Below are positions 33,965 through 42,503 of a stretch of 64,000 bases of DNA, piece by piece; positions within the stretch are counted from its first letter, which is position 1; every line of letters begins with the position of its first letter. Location of the stretch: positions 1-64,000 of the forward strand of contig NZ_CAHJXQ010000011.1 in NCBI RefSeq assembly GCF_903645325.1. The letters run 5' to 3'. The stretch comes from Microbacterium tenebrionis. GTDB lineage: Bacteria; Actinomycetota; Actinomycetes; Actinomycetales; Microbacteriaceae. The notes beneath the pieces are model-generated. The model did no database searches, was not told the origin of the DNA, and worked only from the letters and a program-made list of their open reading frames with translations. A program made the translations under genes and the position numbers.

Positions 33965-35746
33965 GTGCTTCGCACTCACACGACCGGCTCGCTGCGAGCC
34001 GACCACATCGGTCAGACCGTCACCCTCACGGGTTGGGTCGATCGTCGTCGTGATCACGGAGGAGTCGCCTTCATCGATCTTCGCGACGCCTCCGGAATCG
34101 CCCAGGTCGTCATCCGTGATGAAGAGGTCGCCCACCCGCTGCGTAGCGAGTTCGTGCTCCGCGTGACGGGCGAGGTCTCGCGCCGCCCCGAGGGCAACGC
34201 GAACCCGAACCTGCCCACCGGCGACATCGAGGTCATCGCGACCGACGTCGAGGTGCTCAACGAGTCCGCTCCCCTGCCGTTCCAGGTCTCCACGGGCCTG
34301 GGCGACAGCGAGACCGTCGGCGAGGACGTGCGGTTCAAGCACCGCTATCTCGACCTGCGGCGCCCATCCGCGGCATCCGCTCTGCGCCTGCGCTCGAAGG
34401 TCTACAAGGCCGTCCGCGACGAGCTCGACAAGCGCGAGTTCGTCGAGGTCGAGACGCCGACCCTCACCCGGTCCACGCCGGAGGGCGCCCGCGACTTCGT
34501 CGTGCCCGCGCGTCTGCACCCCGGCAGCTGGTACGCGCTGCCGCAGAGCCCGCAGCTGTTCAAGCAGCTGCTCATGGTGGGCGGTGTCGAGAAGTACTAC
34601 CAGATGGCCCGCTGCTACCGCGACGAGGACTTCCGTGCCGACCGCCAGCCGGAGTTCACCCAGCTCGACATCGAGATGAGCTTCGTCGACCAGGAGGACG
34701 TCATCGAGATGATGGAGTCCCTCGTCGTCGCGATGTGGAAGACGATCGACGTCGACGTTCAGACGCCGCTGCCGCGGATCACTTACGCCGACGCGATGGC
34801 GAAGTACGGCTCCGACAAGCCCGACCTGCGCTTCGGCCTCGAGCTCGTCGAGGCGACGGACTACTTCTCCGAGACGACGTTCCGCGTGTTCCAGGCCGAG
34901 TACGTCGGCTCGGTGCGGATGCCGGGCGGAGCCTCGCAGCCGCGCAAGCAGCTGGACGCGTGGCAGGACTGGGCCAAGCAGCGCGGCGCCCGCGGGCTCG
35001 CCTACGTCCTCTTCAACGAGGACGGCACGCTCGGCGGCCCTGTGGCCAAGAACCTGTCCGAGAAGGAGCAGGCGGGGCTCGCAGAGCTCACCGGCGCCGA
35101 GCCGGGCGACTGCGTGTTCTTCGCCGCCGGCTCCGCCAAGGACTCGCGCGCGCTGCTCGGAGCTGCGCGCGTCGAGATCGGCCGCCGCCAGGGCCTCCTC
35201 GACCCCGACACGTTCGCGTTCACGTGGGTCGTGGATGCTCCGATGTTCGAGCCGGCCGCGGATGCCGTGGCATCCGGCGACGTCGCCGTGGGCGCCGGCG
35301 CCTGGACCGCCGTGCACCACGCCTTCACCGGCCCCAAGCCGGAGTTCGAGGACACGTTCGACACCGACCCCGGCTCTGCGCTGGCGTACGCGTACGACAT
35401 CGTCTGCAATGGCACCGAGCTCGGCGGCGGCTCGATCCGCATCCACCGCGAGGACGTGCAGAAGCGCGTGTTCGAGGTCATGGGCATCTCGGACGAGGTG
35501 GCCGACGAGCAGTTCGGCTTCCTGCTGGATGCCTTCAAGTTCGGCGCCCCGCCGCACGGCGGCATCGCGCTGGGCATGGACCGCGTGCTGCAGCACCTCA
35601 CCAAGACCGAGTCGATCCGCGAGGTCATCGCGTTCCCGAAGACCGGCAACGGCTTCGACCCGCTGACCAGCGCACCCGCGCCGATCACGGACGCGCAGCG
35701 CACCGAGACCGGCGTCGACTTCGTCGCGGAGGATGCCGAGGCCTGA
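33965..35746 (+). CDS. aspS: aspartate-tRNA ligase
   Basis: AspRS charges tRNA-Asp, possibly also tRNA-Asn if the bacterium uses the amidation route. The 593-residue class II enzyme has an OB-fold anticodon domain at the N-terminus ([20 protein letters not shown]), motif 2 as [18 protein letters not shown], a GAD insertion and motif 3 as [16 protein letters not shown] 33965 has GGAGG upstream, and [11 protein letters not shown] is the normal start. A GGATGCCGTGGCATCC palindrome (35260-35275) encodes DAVAS. The long open frame on the other strand is a shadow. Confidence 0.98.
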   Translation: MLRTHTTGSLRADHIGQTVTLTGWVDRRRDHGGVAFIDLRDASGIAQVVIRDEEVAHPLRSEFVLRVTGEVSRRPEGNANPNLPTGDIEVIATDVEVLNESAPLPFQVSTGLGDSETVGEDVRFKHRYLDLRRPSAASALRLRSKVYKAVRDELDKREFVEVETPTLTRSTPEGARDFVVPARLHPGSWYALPQSPQLFKQLLMVGGVEKYYQMARCYRDEDFRADRQPEFTQLDIEMSFVDQEDVIEMMESLVVAMWKTIDVDVQTPLPRITYADAMAKYGSDKPDLRFGLELVEATDYFSETTFRVFQAEYVGSVRMPGGASQPRKQLDAWQDWAKQRGARGLAYVLFNEDGTLGGPVAKNLSEKEQAGLAELTGAEPGDCVFFAAGSAKDSRALLGAARVEIGRRQGLLDPDTFAFTWVVDAPMFEPAADAVASGDVAVGAGAWTAVHHAFTGPKPEFEDTFDTDPGSALAYAYDIVCNGTELGGGSIRIHREDVQKRVFEVMGISDEVADEQFGFLLDAFKFGAPPHGGIALGMDRVLQHLTKTESIREVIAFPKTGNGFDPLTSAPAPITDAQRTETGVDFVAEDAEA

Positions 35747-35784
35747 GCCCGCGGCCCTGCCCGCCCCGCCCCGACGCCCGCCCC

Positions 35785-35840
35785 GCCCGGCGCCCGCATC
35801 GCCCGGCGCCCGCATCGCCCGGCGCCCGCATCGCCCGGCG
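35785..35840. repeat. 16-nt tandem repeat after aspS
   Basis: Three exact copies of GCCCGGCGCCCGCATC start at 35785, 35801 and 35817, and a partial fourth starts at 35833. It is part of the gene-free 35747-36037 gap between convergent aspS and the TSUP gene. Confidence 0.9.
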
Positions 35841-35880
35841 GTGCGACCCCGCCCGGCGGCGGCCCCGCCCGGCCAGCTTG

Positions 35881-35960
35881 CACAGACCCCGTCTTGTCTA
35901 CGAGACCTCTCCATATTCACGTGTTTATGGGGAGGTCTCGTCGCTGACGAGAGGTCTGTG
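35881..35960. repeat. 80-nt palindrome (family C)
   Basis: CACAGACC at 35881 pairs with GGTCTGTG ending at 35960. ACGAGACCTC (35900-35909) pairs with GAGGTCTCGT (35933-35942) around an AT-rich loop containing ATTCACGTGTTTAT. Partial copies of the arm, GAGAGGTCTCGTCGCAGACG and CAGACGAGAGGTGTC, follow at about 35981-36027. It may terminate both convergent genes. Confidence 0.8.
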
Positions 35961-36037
35961 CCGCGGATGCGGGGGATGCGGAGAGGTCTCGTCGCAGACG
36001 AGCGGTTCCAGGCAGACGAGAGGTGTCCCGGCGAGGC

Positions 36038-36868
36038 TCAGCGTGCGAGCAGCGCAAGCCCCGGGACGATGTTCTCGTTCCACACGTCCACCCCGAGCTT
36101 GGCGATCAGCGCGACGACGACGACGAGGAAGACGACCCGGATGAACGTCGACCCGCGCGCGATCGCCATCCGCGAGCCCAGGTAGCTTCCCGCGACGTTC
36201 GCCAGCGCGAGGATGCCGCCGAGCAGCCACAGCACCGACCCGTGCGGGATGAACAGCAGCAGCGCCCCGGCGTTCGTGGCGAGGTTGACGATCTTCGCCT
36301 TGGCGCTGGCCTGCAGGAAGTCGTACCCCATGAGCGCGACGAGCGCGATGACGAGGAACGTCCCCGTGCCCGGCCCGATCATCCCGTCGTAGAAGCCGAT
36401 AACGAGGCCTGCGGCACCCGCCATGATGTGGTGCTTGTGACCGGCGAACCGCAGCTTCGTCGCCGCCCCCATCTCGGGCTTGAACACCGTGAAGATCGCC
36501 ACGGCCAGCAGCGCCACCACGATGATCGGCTTGAAAGCCGCAGGCGGCAGCACGGTCGCCACGGCGGCTCCGCCGAACGATCCGACCAGCGCGATCCCCG
36601 CCATCGGCAGCGCCGTGCGGATGTCCGGTTTCGCCCGCCGGTAATACGTGATGCTGCTCGTCGCCGTGCCGAAGACCGAGGCGAGCTTGTTCGTCGCGAG
36701 CGCCTGCACGGGTGCGATGCCGGGGATCAGCAGCAGGGCCGGCAGCTGCAGCAAGCCCCCTCCGCCGACGACGGCGTCGATCCAACCGGCGGCGAACGCC
36801 GCGATGACGACGAAGATCAGCATCGCCCAGGTGAGCTGCTCGAGCCCCAGCAGCCCACCGATGTCCAT
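36038..36868 (-). CDS. TSUP (TauE/SafE) family permease
   Basis: A 276-residue membrane protein of the TauE/SafE family, which moves sulfite, sulfoacetate or other organosulfur anions. It has eight hydrophobic segments and the duplicated family motif, AGWIDAVVGGGGLLQLPAL near the N-terminus and GFYDGMIGPGTGTFL in the middle. ATG 36868 is preceded by GATACT and six bases, a probable leaderless start. It is divergent from a GNAT pseudogene 47 nt away. The substrate is not determined. Confidence 0.9.
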   Translation of the reverse strand: MDIGGLLGLEQLTWAMLIFVVIAAFAAGWIDAVVGGGGLLQLPALLLIPGIAPVQALATNKLASVFGTATSSITYYRRAKPDIRTALPMAGIALVGSFGGAAVATVLPPAAFKPIIVVALLAVAIFTVFKPEMGAATKLRFAGHKHHIMAGAAGLVIGFYDGMIGPGTGTFLVIALVALMGYDFLQASAKAKIVNLATNAGALLLFIPHGSVLWLLGGILALANVAGSYLGSRMAIARGSTFIRVVFLVVVVALIAKLGVDVWNENIVPGLALLAR

Positions 36869-36915
36869 CCCTCCAGTATCCTCCTCGCACGGCGGGCCGA
36901 TGACAGGCTGGAGCC

Positions 36916-37347
36916 GTGCTCGACGCCCTCCCCCTGCCCTATCCGTTCGAGTCCAGGGCGGGTTCGGCGCTCCTGCGTCGGGCGACGCCGGAGGATGCCG
37001 ACGCCCTGATCGCGCTGCTCTCGGACGATCCGATCAGCGCAGCGCGGGGCGACACGGCATCCGCCGAGGACCGCGACGCGTACAGCTCGGCCCTCGCCGA
37101 GATCCTCGCCGAGCCCTCGAACGACCTGCTCGTCGTCGAGCTCGACGGCGTGGTCGTCGGCACTCGCCAGCTCACATCCATCCCTGGCATGGCCTGACGC
37201 TGTGCGCGCCGGCTGCTCGTCGAGGCGGTGCCGGTGCGCAGCGATCTGCGCTCGTCCGGGATCGGATCGGCCGTGATGCGCTGGGTGTCGGATGCCGCGG
37301 CATCCGCGCTCGGAGCGGCGCTCGCGCAACAACGTTCCTCGCACCAC
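36916..37347 (+). pseudogene. GNAT acetyltransferase, nonsense mutation and lost 3' end
   Basis: GTG 36916 (CAGGCT and six bases upstream) opens a GNAT reading frame: LLRRATPEDADALIALLSDD, VVELDGVVVGTRQLTSIPGM. A TGA at 37195-37197 interrupts it. The same frame then continues RRLLVEAVPVRSDLRSSGIG, which is the acetyl-CoA motif. The C-terminal strand and helix (typically FYxRxGF) are missing, because the reading frame runs into the family A palindrome at 37348. It is therefore a decayed gene rather than a short ORF. Confidence 0.8.
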
Positions 37348-37416
37348 GTGAGACGGGGTTTGCAGCACGAGACCCGGGCCACCAGCACCCGTTTCATGCT
37401 GCAGACCCCGTCTCAC
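37348..37416. repeat. intergenic palindrome, family A copy 2
   Basis: GTGAGACGGGGTTTGCAGCA forms the left arm, and TGCTGCAGACCCCGTCTCAC the right arm, around a core with CCCGGGCCACCAGCACCC. It begins where the GNAT pseudogene loses homology. Confidence 0.9.
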
Positions 37417-37535
37417 GGTCAGAAGCGACCGGGGCGGGCGCGAGACGTCGGCGTTCGCATCCGCGTCACCTCTCGTTCACCGACGCCGAGCGATCCGGTA
37501 ACTCTCGCGCCGTAGCGTCCTGACGCAACCCGAAT

Positions 37536-37555
37536 TCCGGCGCGCCTGCGCCGGA
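37536..37555 (+). promoter_or_regulatory. perfect 20-nt palindrome in the leader of the binding-protein gene
   Basis: TCCGGCGC-GCCT-GCGCCGGA forms an 8-bp perfect stem with a 4-nt loop, just upstream of the ribosome binding site GAGAGGA. TTCACC (37476-), 17 nt and TAACTC upstream are a plausible promoter. It could be an operator or an RNA hairpin controlling translation. Confidence 0.5.
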
Positions 37556-37572
37556 CCTCCGAGAGGAACCTC

Positions 37573-38712
37573 ATGGCAACCATCACCCGCCGCGCGCGTC
37601 TCGTCGCCGGCATCGCCCTCGCCGCCACGGCAGCGCTGGCTCTGACCTCCTGCGCTGCCGACACGAGCGCCGGCACGGACGGCGGCGACTCCGCCGACGC
37701 GGCATCCGCCACCTCGCTCGCCGACTTCGGCTCCTTCGAAGACCTCGAGGCCGCGGCCAAGGCCGAGGGACAGCTCAACGTCATCGCCCTCCCCCGCGAC
37801 TGGGCCAACTACGGCGAGATCCTCGACCTGTTCGCCGAGCGCTACCCCGAGATCACGATCAACGAGGCCTCGCCCGACGTATCCAGCCAGGAGGAGATCG
37901 ACGCCGCCAAGACGAACGAGGGCCTCGACACCGCCCCGGACGTGTTCGACCTCGGCCTCGCCGTCGCGCTGGCGAACACCGACACGTTCGCGCCGTACCA
38001 GGTGGAGAACTTCGACGAGATCCCCGACGCGCTCAAGGAGCCGAGCGGCCTGTTCGTCGGCGACTACGGCGGGTACATGTCGATCGGCTACGACTCGTCG
38101 AAGTTCGACGAGCCCACCTCGCTCGACGACCTGAAGGGCTCGGACTACAAGGGCGCCGTGGCGATCAACGGCGACCCGACCCAGGCAGGCTCGGCGTTCG
38201 CCGCGGTGGGCCTGGCGACGGTGCAGAACGGCGGGACGCTCGACGACTTCACGCCCGGCATCGAGTACTTCGGCGAGCTGCAGAAGGCCGGCAACTTCCT
38301 CAAGGTCGACGTGACCACGGCCACGATCACCAGCGGCGAGACGCCCGTCGTCTTCGACTGGGACTACCTGAACGCCGCCGCGGGCGCCGACAACCCGGAC
38401 TGGAAGGTCACTGTCCTCGACGGCACGGGCTACGCCTCGTACTACAACCAGGCCATCAACAAGGATGCTCCGCACCCCGCCGCCGCCCGCCTGTGGCAGG
38501 AGTTCCTCTACAGCGACGACGTGCAGAACCTGTGGCTGAAGGGCGGCGCACGCCCGGCACGCATGGAGGCCATGACCGAGGCCGGCACCATCGACGCCGA
38601 CCTCGCCGCGGCCCTTCCCGAGGTTCCGGCCGAGACGGTCGTCCCGACCGAGGAGCAGTCCACCGCCGCCGGCACCCTGCTCGGCGAGAAGTGGGCTGCG
38701 GCCGTCCAGTGA
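37573..38712 (+). CDS. ABC transporter substrate-binding lipoprotein (PotD/Fe3+-type)
   Basis: A 379-residue solute-binding protein with a lipoprotein signal ending LTSC (Cys27) and an Ala/Asp/Ser-rich linker. Motifs such as LNVIALPRDWANYGEILDLF, and AGSAFAAVGLATV further on, fit the type 2 fold used by spermidine/putrescine, iron and phosphonate importers. ATG 37573 follows GAGAGGA. It heads a four-gene importer in which every junction overlaps by 4 nt. The ligand cannot be named. Confidence 0.9.
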   Translation: MATITRRARLVAGIALAATAALALTSCAADTSAGTDGGDSADAASATSLADFGSFEDLEAAAKAEGQLNVIALPRDWANYGEILDLFAERYPEITINEASPDVSSQEEIDAAKTNEGLDTAPDVFDLGLAVALANTDTFAPYQVENFDEIPDALKEPSGLFVGDYGGYMSIGYDSSKFDEPTSLDDLKGSDYKGAVAINGDPTQAGSAFAAVGLATVQNGGTLDDFTPGIEYFGELQKAGNFLKVDVTTATITSGETPVVFDWDYLNAAAGADNPDWKVTVLDGTGYASYYNQAINKDAPHPAAARLWQEFLYSDDVQNLWLKGGARPARMEAMTEAGTIDADLAAALPEVPAETVVPTEEQSTAAGTLLGEKWAAAVQ

Positions 38713-39635
38713 CCACGATGACTACGGGGGTGGATGCCGCGGCATCCGCCCCCACCACCGCCGGGCCGTCGCAGACGGCCCGGCGGTCCGGCATGTCGTG
38801 GGCATGGCTGGGACTCGTGCCCTTCAGCGCCTACGTGCTGCTGTTCCTGGCCGTGCCGACGATCCTCGCGATCGGCTCCGGCTTCTTCGACGCGGACGGC
38901 GCCTTCACCTGGTCGAACGTCGCCGCCCTCGGCGATCCGGTCGTCCTGAACACCTTCGCGAACTCCGCCTGGGTCTCGCTGCTCACGGCCGTCGTCGGCG
39001 CCCTCGCCGGCGCCCTCGTCTGCTACGCGATGCTCGGCATGAACCCGCAGGGTGCGGTGCGCCAGACCGTGGATGCCGTCGCCGGCGTTCTCGCGCAGTT
39101 CGGCGGCGTCATGCTCGCCTTCGCCTTCATCGCGACGATCGGCTCCCAGGGCGTCATCACCGTGCTGCTGCGCGACTCGTTCGGCGTCGACATCTTCGAG
39201 AACGGCGTGTGGCTCTACGAAGTGCCCGGTCTGATCTTCCCCTACATCTACTTCCAGGTGCCGCTCATGGTGATCACCTTCATGCCCGCACTCGCGGCGC
39301 TCAAGCCCCAGTGGTCCGAGGCCAACCTCACCCTCGGCGGCACCCGGCTCGGATTCTGGACTCGCATCGGCATCCCAATCCTCGCCCCGTCGTTCCTCGC
39401 CAGCCTGCTGCTGCTGTTCGCCAACGCCTTCTCGTCCTATGCGACAGCGGCCGCGCTGATCAGTCAGGGGTCGCAGATCGTGCCGCTGCAGATCCGTGCC
39501 GCTCTCACGAGCGAGACGGTCCTCGGGCACGCGAACCTCGCCGGCGCCCTCGCGCTCGGCATGATCATCGTCGTCGGAGTCGTCATGGCGCTGTATTCGC
39601 TGATCCAGCGGCGGGCTGCGAGGTGGCAGTCATGA
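38709..39635 (+). CDS. ABC transporter permease (PotB-type)
   Basis: A 308-residue permease with six membrane segments. The first is SAYVLLFLAVPTILAIGSGFF, and a family segment is LFANAFSSYATAAALI. The EAA-like loop is TLGGTRLGFWTRIGIPIL. GTG 38709 overlaps the TGA of the binding-protein gene (GTGA). A GGATGCCGCGGCATCC palindrome (38732-38747) lies in its start region and encodes DAAAS. It should pair with the next permease. Confidence 0.92.
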   Translation: MTTMTTGVDAAASAPTTAGPSQTARRSGMSWAWLGLVPFSAYVLLFLAVPTILAIGSGFFDADGAFTWSNVAALGDPVVLNTFANSAWVSLLTAVVGALAGALVCYAMLGMNPQGAVRQTVDAVAGVLAQFGGVMLAFAFIATIGSQGVITVLLRDSFGVDIFENGVWLYEVPGLIFPYIYFQVPLMVITFMPALAALKPQWSEANLTLGGTRLGFWTRIGIPILAPSFLASLLLLFANAFSSYATAAALISQGSQIVPLQIRAALTSETVLGHANLAGALALGMIIVVGVVMALYSLIQRRAARWQS

Positions 39636-40426
39636 ACCGGCTCGCCCCTTCGCGCGCGACGCGCTGGATCATCGGCATCCTCATCGGCGCGTTCTTCGCG
39701 ATCCCGCTGATCTCGACGTTCCTGTACACGCTGCGCACCCGGGACGGCGGAATGTCGTTCGAGCGCTGGGCGGCCCTGCTCGACCCCGCTGCATCCGCGG
39801 CGATCAAGCCGATCTGGACGGGGCTCGGGAACTCGCTCGTGCTGGCCCTGGTCACTGTCGCGATCGTCCTGCTGCTGCTCGCGCCCACCATGATCCTCGT
39901 GAACCTGCGGTTCCCGAAGCTCAAGCCGGTGTTCGAGTTCACCGCCCTCCTGCCGATCTCCATCCCGGCGATCGTGCTGGTGGTCGGGCTGTCGCCCATC
40001 TACCTGCAGATCAGCCGCGCGCTCGGCACCGGAACCTGGACGCTCGCCTTCGCCTACGGGGTCACCGTGCTGCCGTTCGCGTACCGGTCGATCCAGGCGT
40101 CGATCGATGCGGCCGACCTGCGCACGCTTTCGGAGGCGGCTCGGTCCCTCGGATCGAACTGGCCGACGGTCGTGTGGAAGGTGCTCGCCCCCAACCTGCG
40201 TCAGGGTCTGCTGTCGGCATCCCTCATCTCGATCGCCGTCGTGCTCGGCGAGTTCACGATCGCATCGCTCCTGAACCGTCAGGTGTTCCAGACGGCGATG
40301 GTCGTCGTCGGCAAGCAGGACCCGTACGCACCTGCGATCTTCACGCTGCTCGCGCTGCTGTTCTGCTTCCTGCTCCTGCTCCTCATCGGCCGCGCCGCAC
40401 GCGGCAACCGAAAGGCCTCGTCATGA
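39632..40426 (+). CDS. ABC transporter permease (PotC-type)
   Basis: A 264-residue membrane permease with six hydrophobic segments. The EAA loop is visible as LSEAARSLGSNWPTVVWKV followed by LAPNL, and the family segment is VVLGEFTIASLL. ATG 39632 overlaps the stop of the first permease (ATGA), and its own stop overlaps the ATPase start. It forms the membrane channel with the PotB-type partner. Confidence 0.93.
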   Translation: MNRLAPSRATRWIIGILIGAFFAIPLISTFLYTLRTRDGGMSFERWAALLDPAASAAIKPIWTGLGNSLVLALVTVAIVLLLLAPTMILVNLRFPKLKPVFEFTALLPISIPAIVLVVGLSPIYLQISRALGTGTWTLAFAYGVTVLPFAYRSIQASIDAADLRTLSEAARSLGSNWPTVVWKVLAPNLRQGLLSASLISIAVVLGEFTIASLLNRQVFQTAMVVVGKQDPYAPAIFTLLALLFCFLLLLLIGRAARGNRKASS

Positions 40427-41508
40427 CCATGCCGCTCCCCGCCACGAAGGACAACCAGCTTCTCTCCGAAGCCGGCGAGGGCACCCGCGTGCAGTTCCAG
40501 GGCATCGAGAAGAGCTACGGCTCGAACCGCGTGCTGCACGGTGTCGACCTCGACATCGCGCCGGGCGAGTTCGTCTCGCTGCTGGGGCCGTCCGGGTGCG
40601 GCAAGACGACGGCGCTGCGCGTGCTGGCCGGGCTCGAGAACGCCGACGGCGGCGCTGTGCTGCTCGGCGGCAAGGACGTCTCGCGGGTACCCACCAACAA
40701 GCGCGACATCGGCATGGTCTTCCAGGCGTACTCGCTCTTCCCGCACCTGAGCGTCGCCGACAACACGGCGTTCGGGCTGCGCCGACGGGGCGTCGGCAAG
40801 ACGGCCGCGGGCAAGAAGGCGCTGGACGCACTCGCCCTCGTGGGCCTCGAGGGCTTCGCCGACCGCTTCCCGCACCAGCTCTCCGGTGGGCAGCAGCAGC
40901 GCGTAGCGCTCGCCCGTGCTCTGGTCACGGAGCCGCGGGTGCTGCTGCTCGACGAACCGCTCTCAGCGCTGGACGCGAAGGTCCGCGTGCAGTTGCGCGA
41001 CGAGATCCGCCGCATCCAGCTGCGCCTGGGCATCACGACCGTCTTCGTCACGCACGACCAGGAGGAGGCGCTGGCCGTGTCCGACCGGATCGCGGTGATG
41101 AACGCGGGACGCATCGACCAGATCGACACGCCGGAAGAGCTGTACCTGCGCCCGGCGACCGCGCACGTCGCGGCCTTCGTCGGACTCTCCAGTGTCGTCT
41201 CCGGGGTCGCATCCGGCGAGACGGTGTCTGTGTGGGGCCGCACGCTGCCGACGAACTCGGCCGCGGACGGCGAGGTCGACGTGCACCTGCGCCCCGAGAA
41301 CCTGCGGTTCACCGGTGAAGCGGATGCCGCGACCGGCGGCGTCGTCGAGGAGAGCACGTTCCTCGGCAGCATCCGCCGCACGCTCGTCAAGACGGATGCC
41401 GGCGACCTCGTCCGCGTGCAGCACGATGCGCACGAGCATCCAGCCTTCGGCGACCGCGTCTGGCTCGCCGTCGACCCCGTGCCCGTCGCCGTCCGCCCAC
41501 GGGGCTGA
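40423..41508 (+). CDS. ABC transporter ATP-binding protein (PotA-type)
   Basis: A 361-residue ATPase powering the upstream permeases. Walker A is GPSGCGKT, the Q-loop VFQAYSLFPHL, the signature LSGGQQQR, Walker B VLLLDEPLSALD and the switch FVTHDQEEAL. A C-terminal TOBE domain (residues about 265-360) contains VHLRPENLRF and is usual for the PotA/FbpC class. ATG 40423 overlaps the TGA of the PotC-type gene. It is the last intact gene of the operon. Confidence 0.94.
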   Translation: MTMPLPATKDNQLLSEAGEGTRVQFQGIEKSYGSNRVLHGVDLDIAPGEFVSLLGPSGCGKTTALRVLAGLENADGGAVLLGGKDVSRVPTNKRDIGMVFQAYSLFPHLSVADNTAFGLRRRGVGKTAAGKKALDALALVGLEGFADRFPHQLSGGQQQRVALARALVTEPRVLLLDEPLSALDAKVRVQLRDEIRRIQLRLGITTVFVTHDQEEALAVSDRIAVMNAGRIDQIDTPEELYLRPATAHVAAFVGLSSVVSGVASGETVSVWGRTLPTNSAADGEVDVHLRPENLRFTGEADAATGGVVEESTFLGSIRRTLVKTDAGDLVRVQHDAHEHPAFGDRVWLAVDPVPVAVRPRG

Positions 41509-41513
41509 CCGCG

Positions 41514-41621
41514 AGAATCGCCACCGGGCAGGGCTACGCGTCGAAGTCCGGCGCGCTGAACGGCATCGACTCCGCGCGCCGCAATGCCGCGGACGCCGAG
41601 GTCGTCGAAGTCGAGGACTGA
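41514..41621 (+). pseudogene. C-terminal remnant of a YegP (DUF1508) protein
   Basis: Thirty-five codons from 41514 read RIATGQGYASKSGALNGIDS, then ARRNAADAEVVEVED and TGA. This is the typical end of a YegP/DUF1508 repeat. There is no in-frame start and the upstream half is missing, only 5 nt after the ATPase stop. It is a gene fragment, followed 11 nt later by a family A palindrome. The rest of the gap 41509-41747 has no gene. Confidence 0.75.
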
Positions 41622-41632
41622 CGTCGTCACCT

Positions 41633-41699
41633 CGAGACGGGGTTTGCAGCATGAGACCCGGGCCACCAGCTCTCGTCCCGTGCCGCAAACCCCGTCTCG
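41633..41699. repeat. intergenic palindrome, family A copy 3
   Basis: CGAGACGGGGTTTGCAGCAT is the left arm and TGCCGCAAACCCCGTCTCG the right arm, with CCCGGGCCACCAGC in the core. The left half is nearly identical to copy 2 at 37348. It lies between convergent operons. Confidence 0.9.
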
Positions 41700-41747
41700 C
41701 GGGATGAGCGTGGGGTGCCGCGGGGAGCTGCGCGGGGATGCCGAGGG

Positions 41748-42503
41748 CTAGAGCACGCGCGAGAGGAAGTCCTGCGTGCGCGGATGCTGCGGGTTCGCGA
41801 GCACCTGACGCGGATCGCCCTCTTCGACGATGTGCCCGCCGTCCATGAAGATCAGGCGACTGCCGACCTCGCGGGCGAAGCCCATCTCGTGCGTGACGAC
41901 GAGCATGGTCATGCCCTCGTCCGCCAGCGACCGCATGACCTGCAGCACCTCGCCGACGAGTTCGGGGTCGAGCGCCGACGTGGGCTCGTCGAACAGCATC
42001 ATGTCGGGGTTCATGCACAGTGCGCGCGCGATCGCGACGCGCTGCTGCTGCCCGCCAGACAGGTGCCCTGGGAAAGCGGATGCCTTCTCGCTGAGCCCGA
42101 CGCGGCCGAGCATCTCGTGCGCGACCTTCTCCGACTCCGCCTTCGAGCGCTTCTTCACCCGCCGCTGCGCGAGCGTGAGATTGTCGATCACGCTGAGGTG
42201 CGGGAACAGGTTGAAGCTCTGGAACACCATGCCGATGCGAGTGCGCACCCGGTCGATGTCGACGTCCTCGTCGGTGATGTCGATGCCCTCGATGAGGATG
42301 CTGCCGCCGGTGGGCTCTTCGAGCCTGTTCACCGAACGCAGCAGCGTCGACTTGCCCGAGCCCGACGGTCCGATCACGCAGACGACCTCGCCGGCGGTGA
42401 CTGTGAGATCGATGCCCTTGAGCACCTCGTTGTCGCCGAAGCTCTTCACCAGCCCGCGGACCTCGATGGCCGGGGCGTGGACGTCGATCAGGTCGGTGCT
42501 CAT
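41748..42503 (-). CDS. amino acid ABC transporter ATP-binding protein
   Basis: A 251-residue ATPase of the polar amino acid class (GlnQ/HisP-like). Walker A is GPSGSGKST, the Q-loop [11 protein letters not shown], the signature LSGGQQQR, Walker [15 protein letters not shown] and the switch [12 protein letters not shown] 42503 overlaps the TGA of the permease (ATGA). With the permease and binding protein upstream it forms a complete importer. Confidence 0.95.
   Translation of the reverse strand: MSTDLIDVHAPAIEVRGLVKSFGDNEVLKGIDLTVTAGEVVCVIGPSGSGKSTLLRSVNRLEEPTGGSILIEGIDITDEDVDIDRVRTRIGMVFQSFNLFPHLSVIDNLTLAQRRVKKRSKAESEKVAHEMLGRVGLSEKASAFPGHLSGGQQQRVAIARALCMNPDMMLFDEPTSALDPELVGEVLQVMRSLADEGMTMLVVTHEMGFAREVGSRLIFMDGGHIVEEGDPRQVLANPQHPRTQDFLSRVL

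Noticed and set aside
33878..35920. 680-codon minus-strand frame opposite aspS
   Set aside because: Shadow of aspS; the plus-strand synthetase motifs and GGAGG-GTG start are clear.
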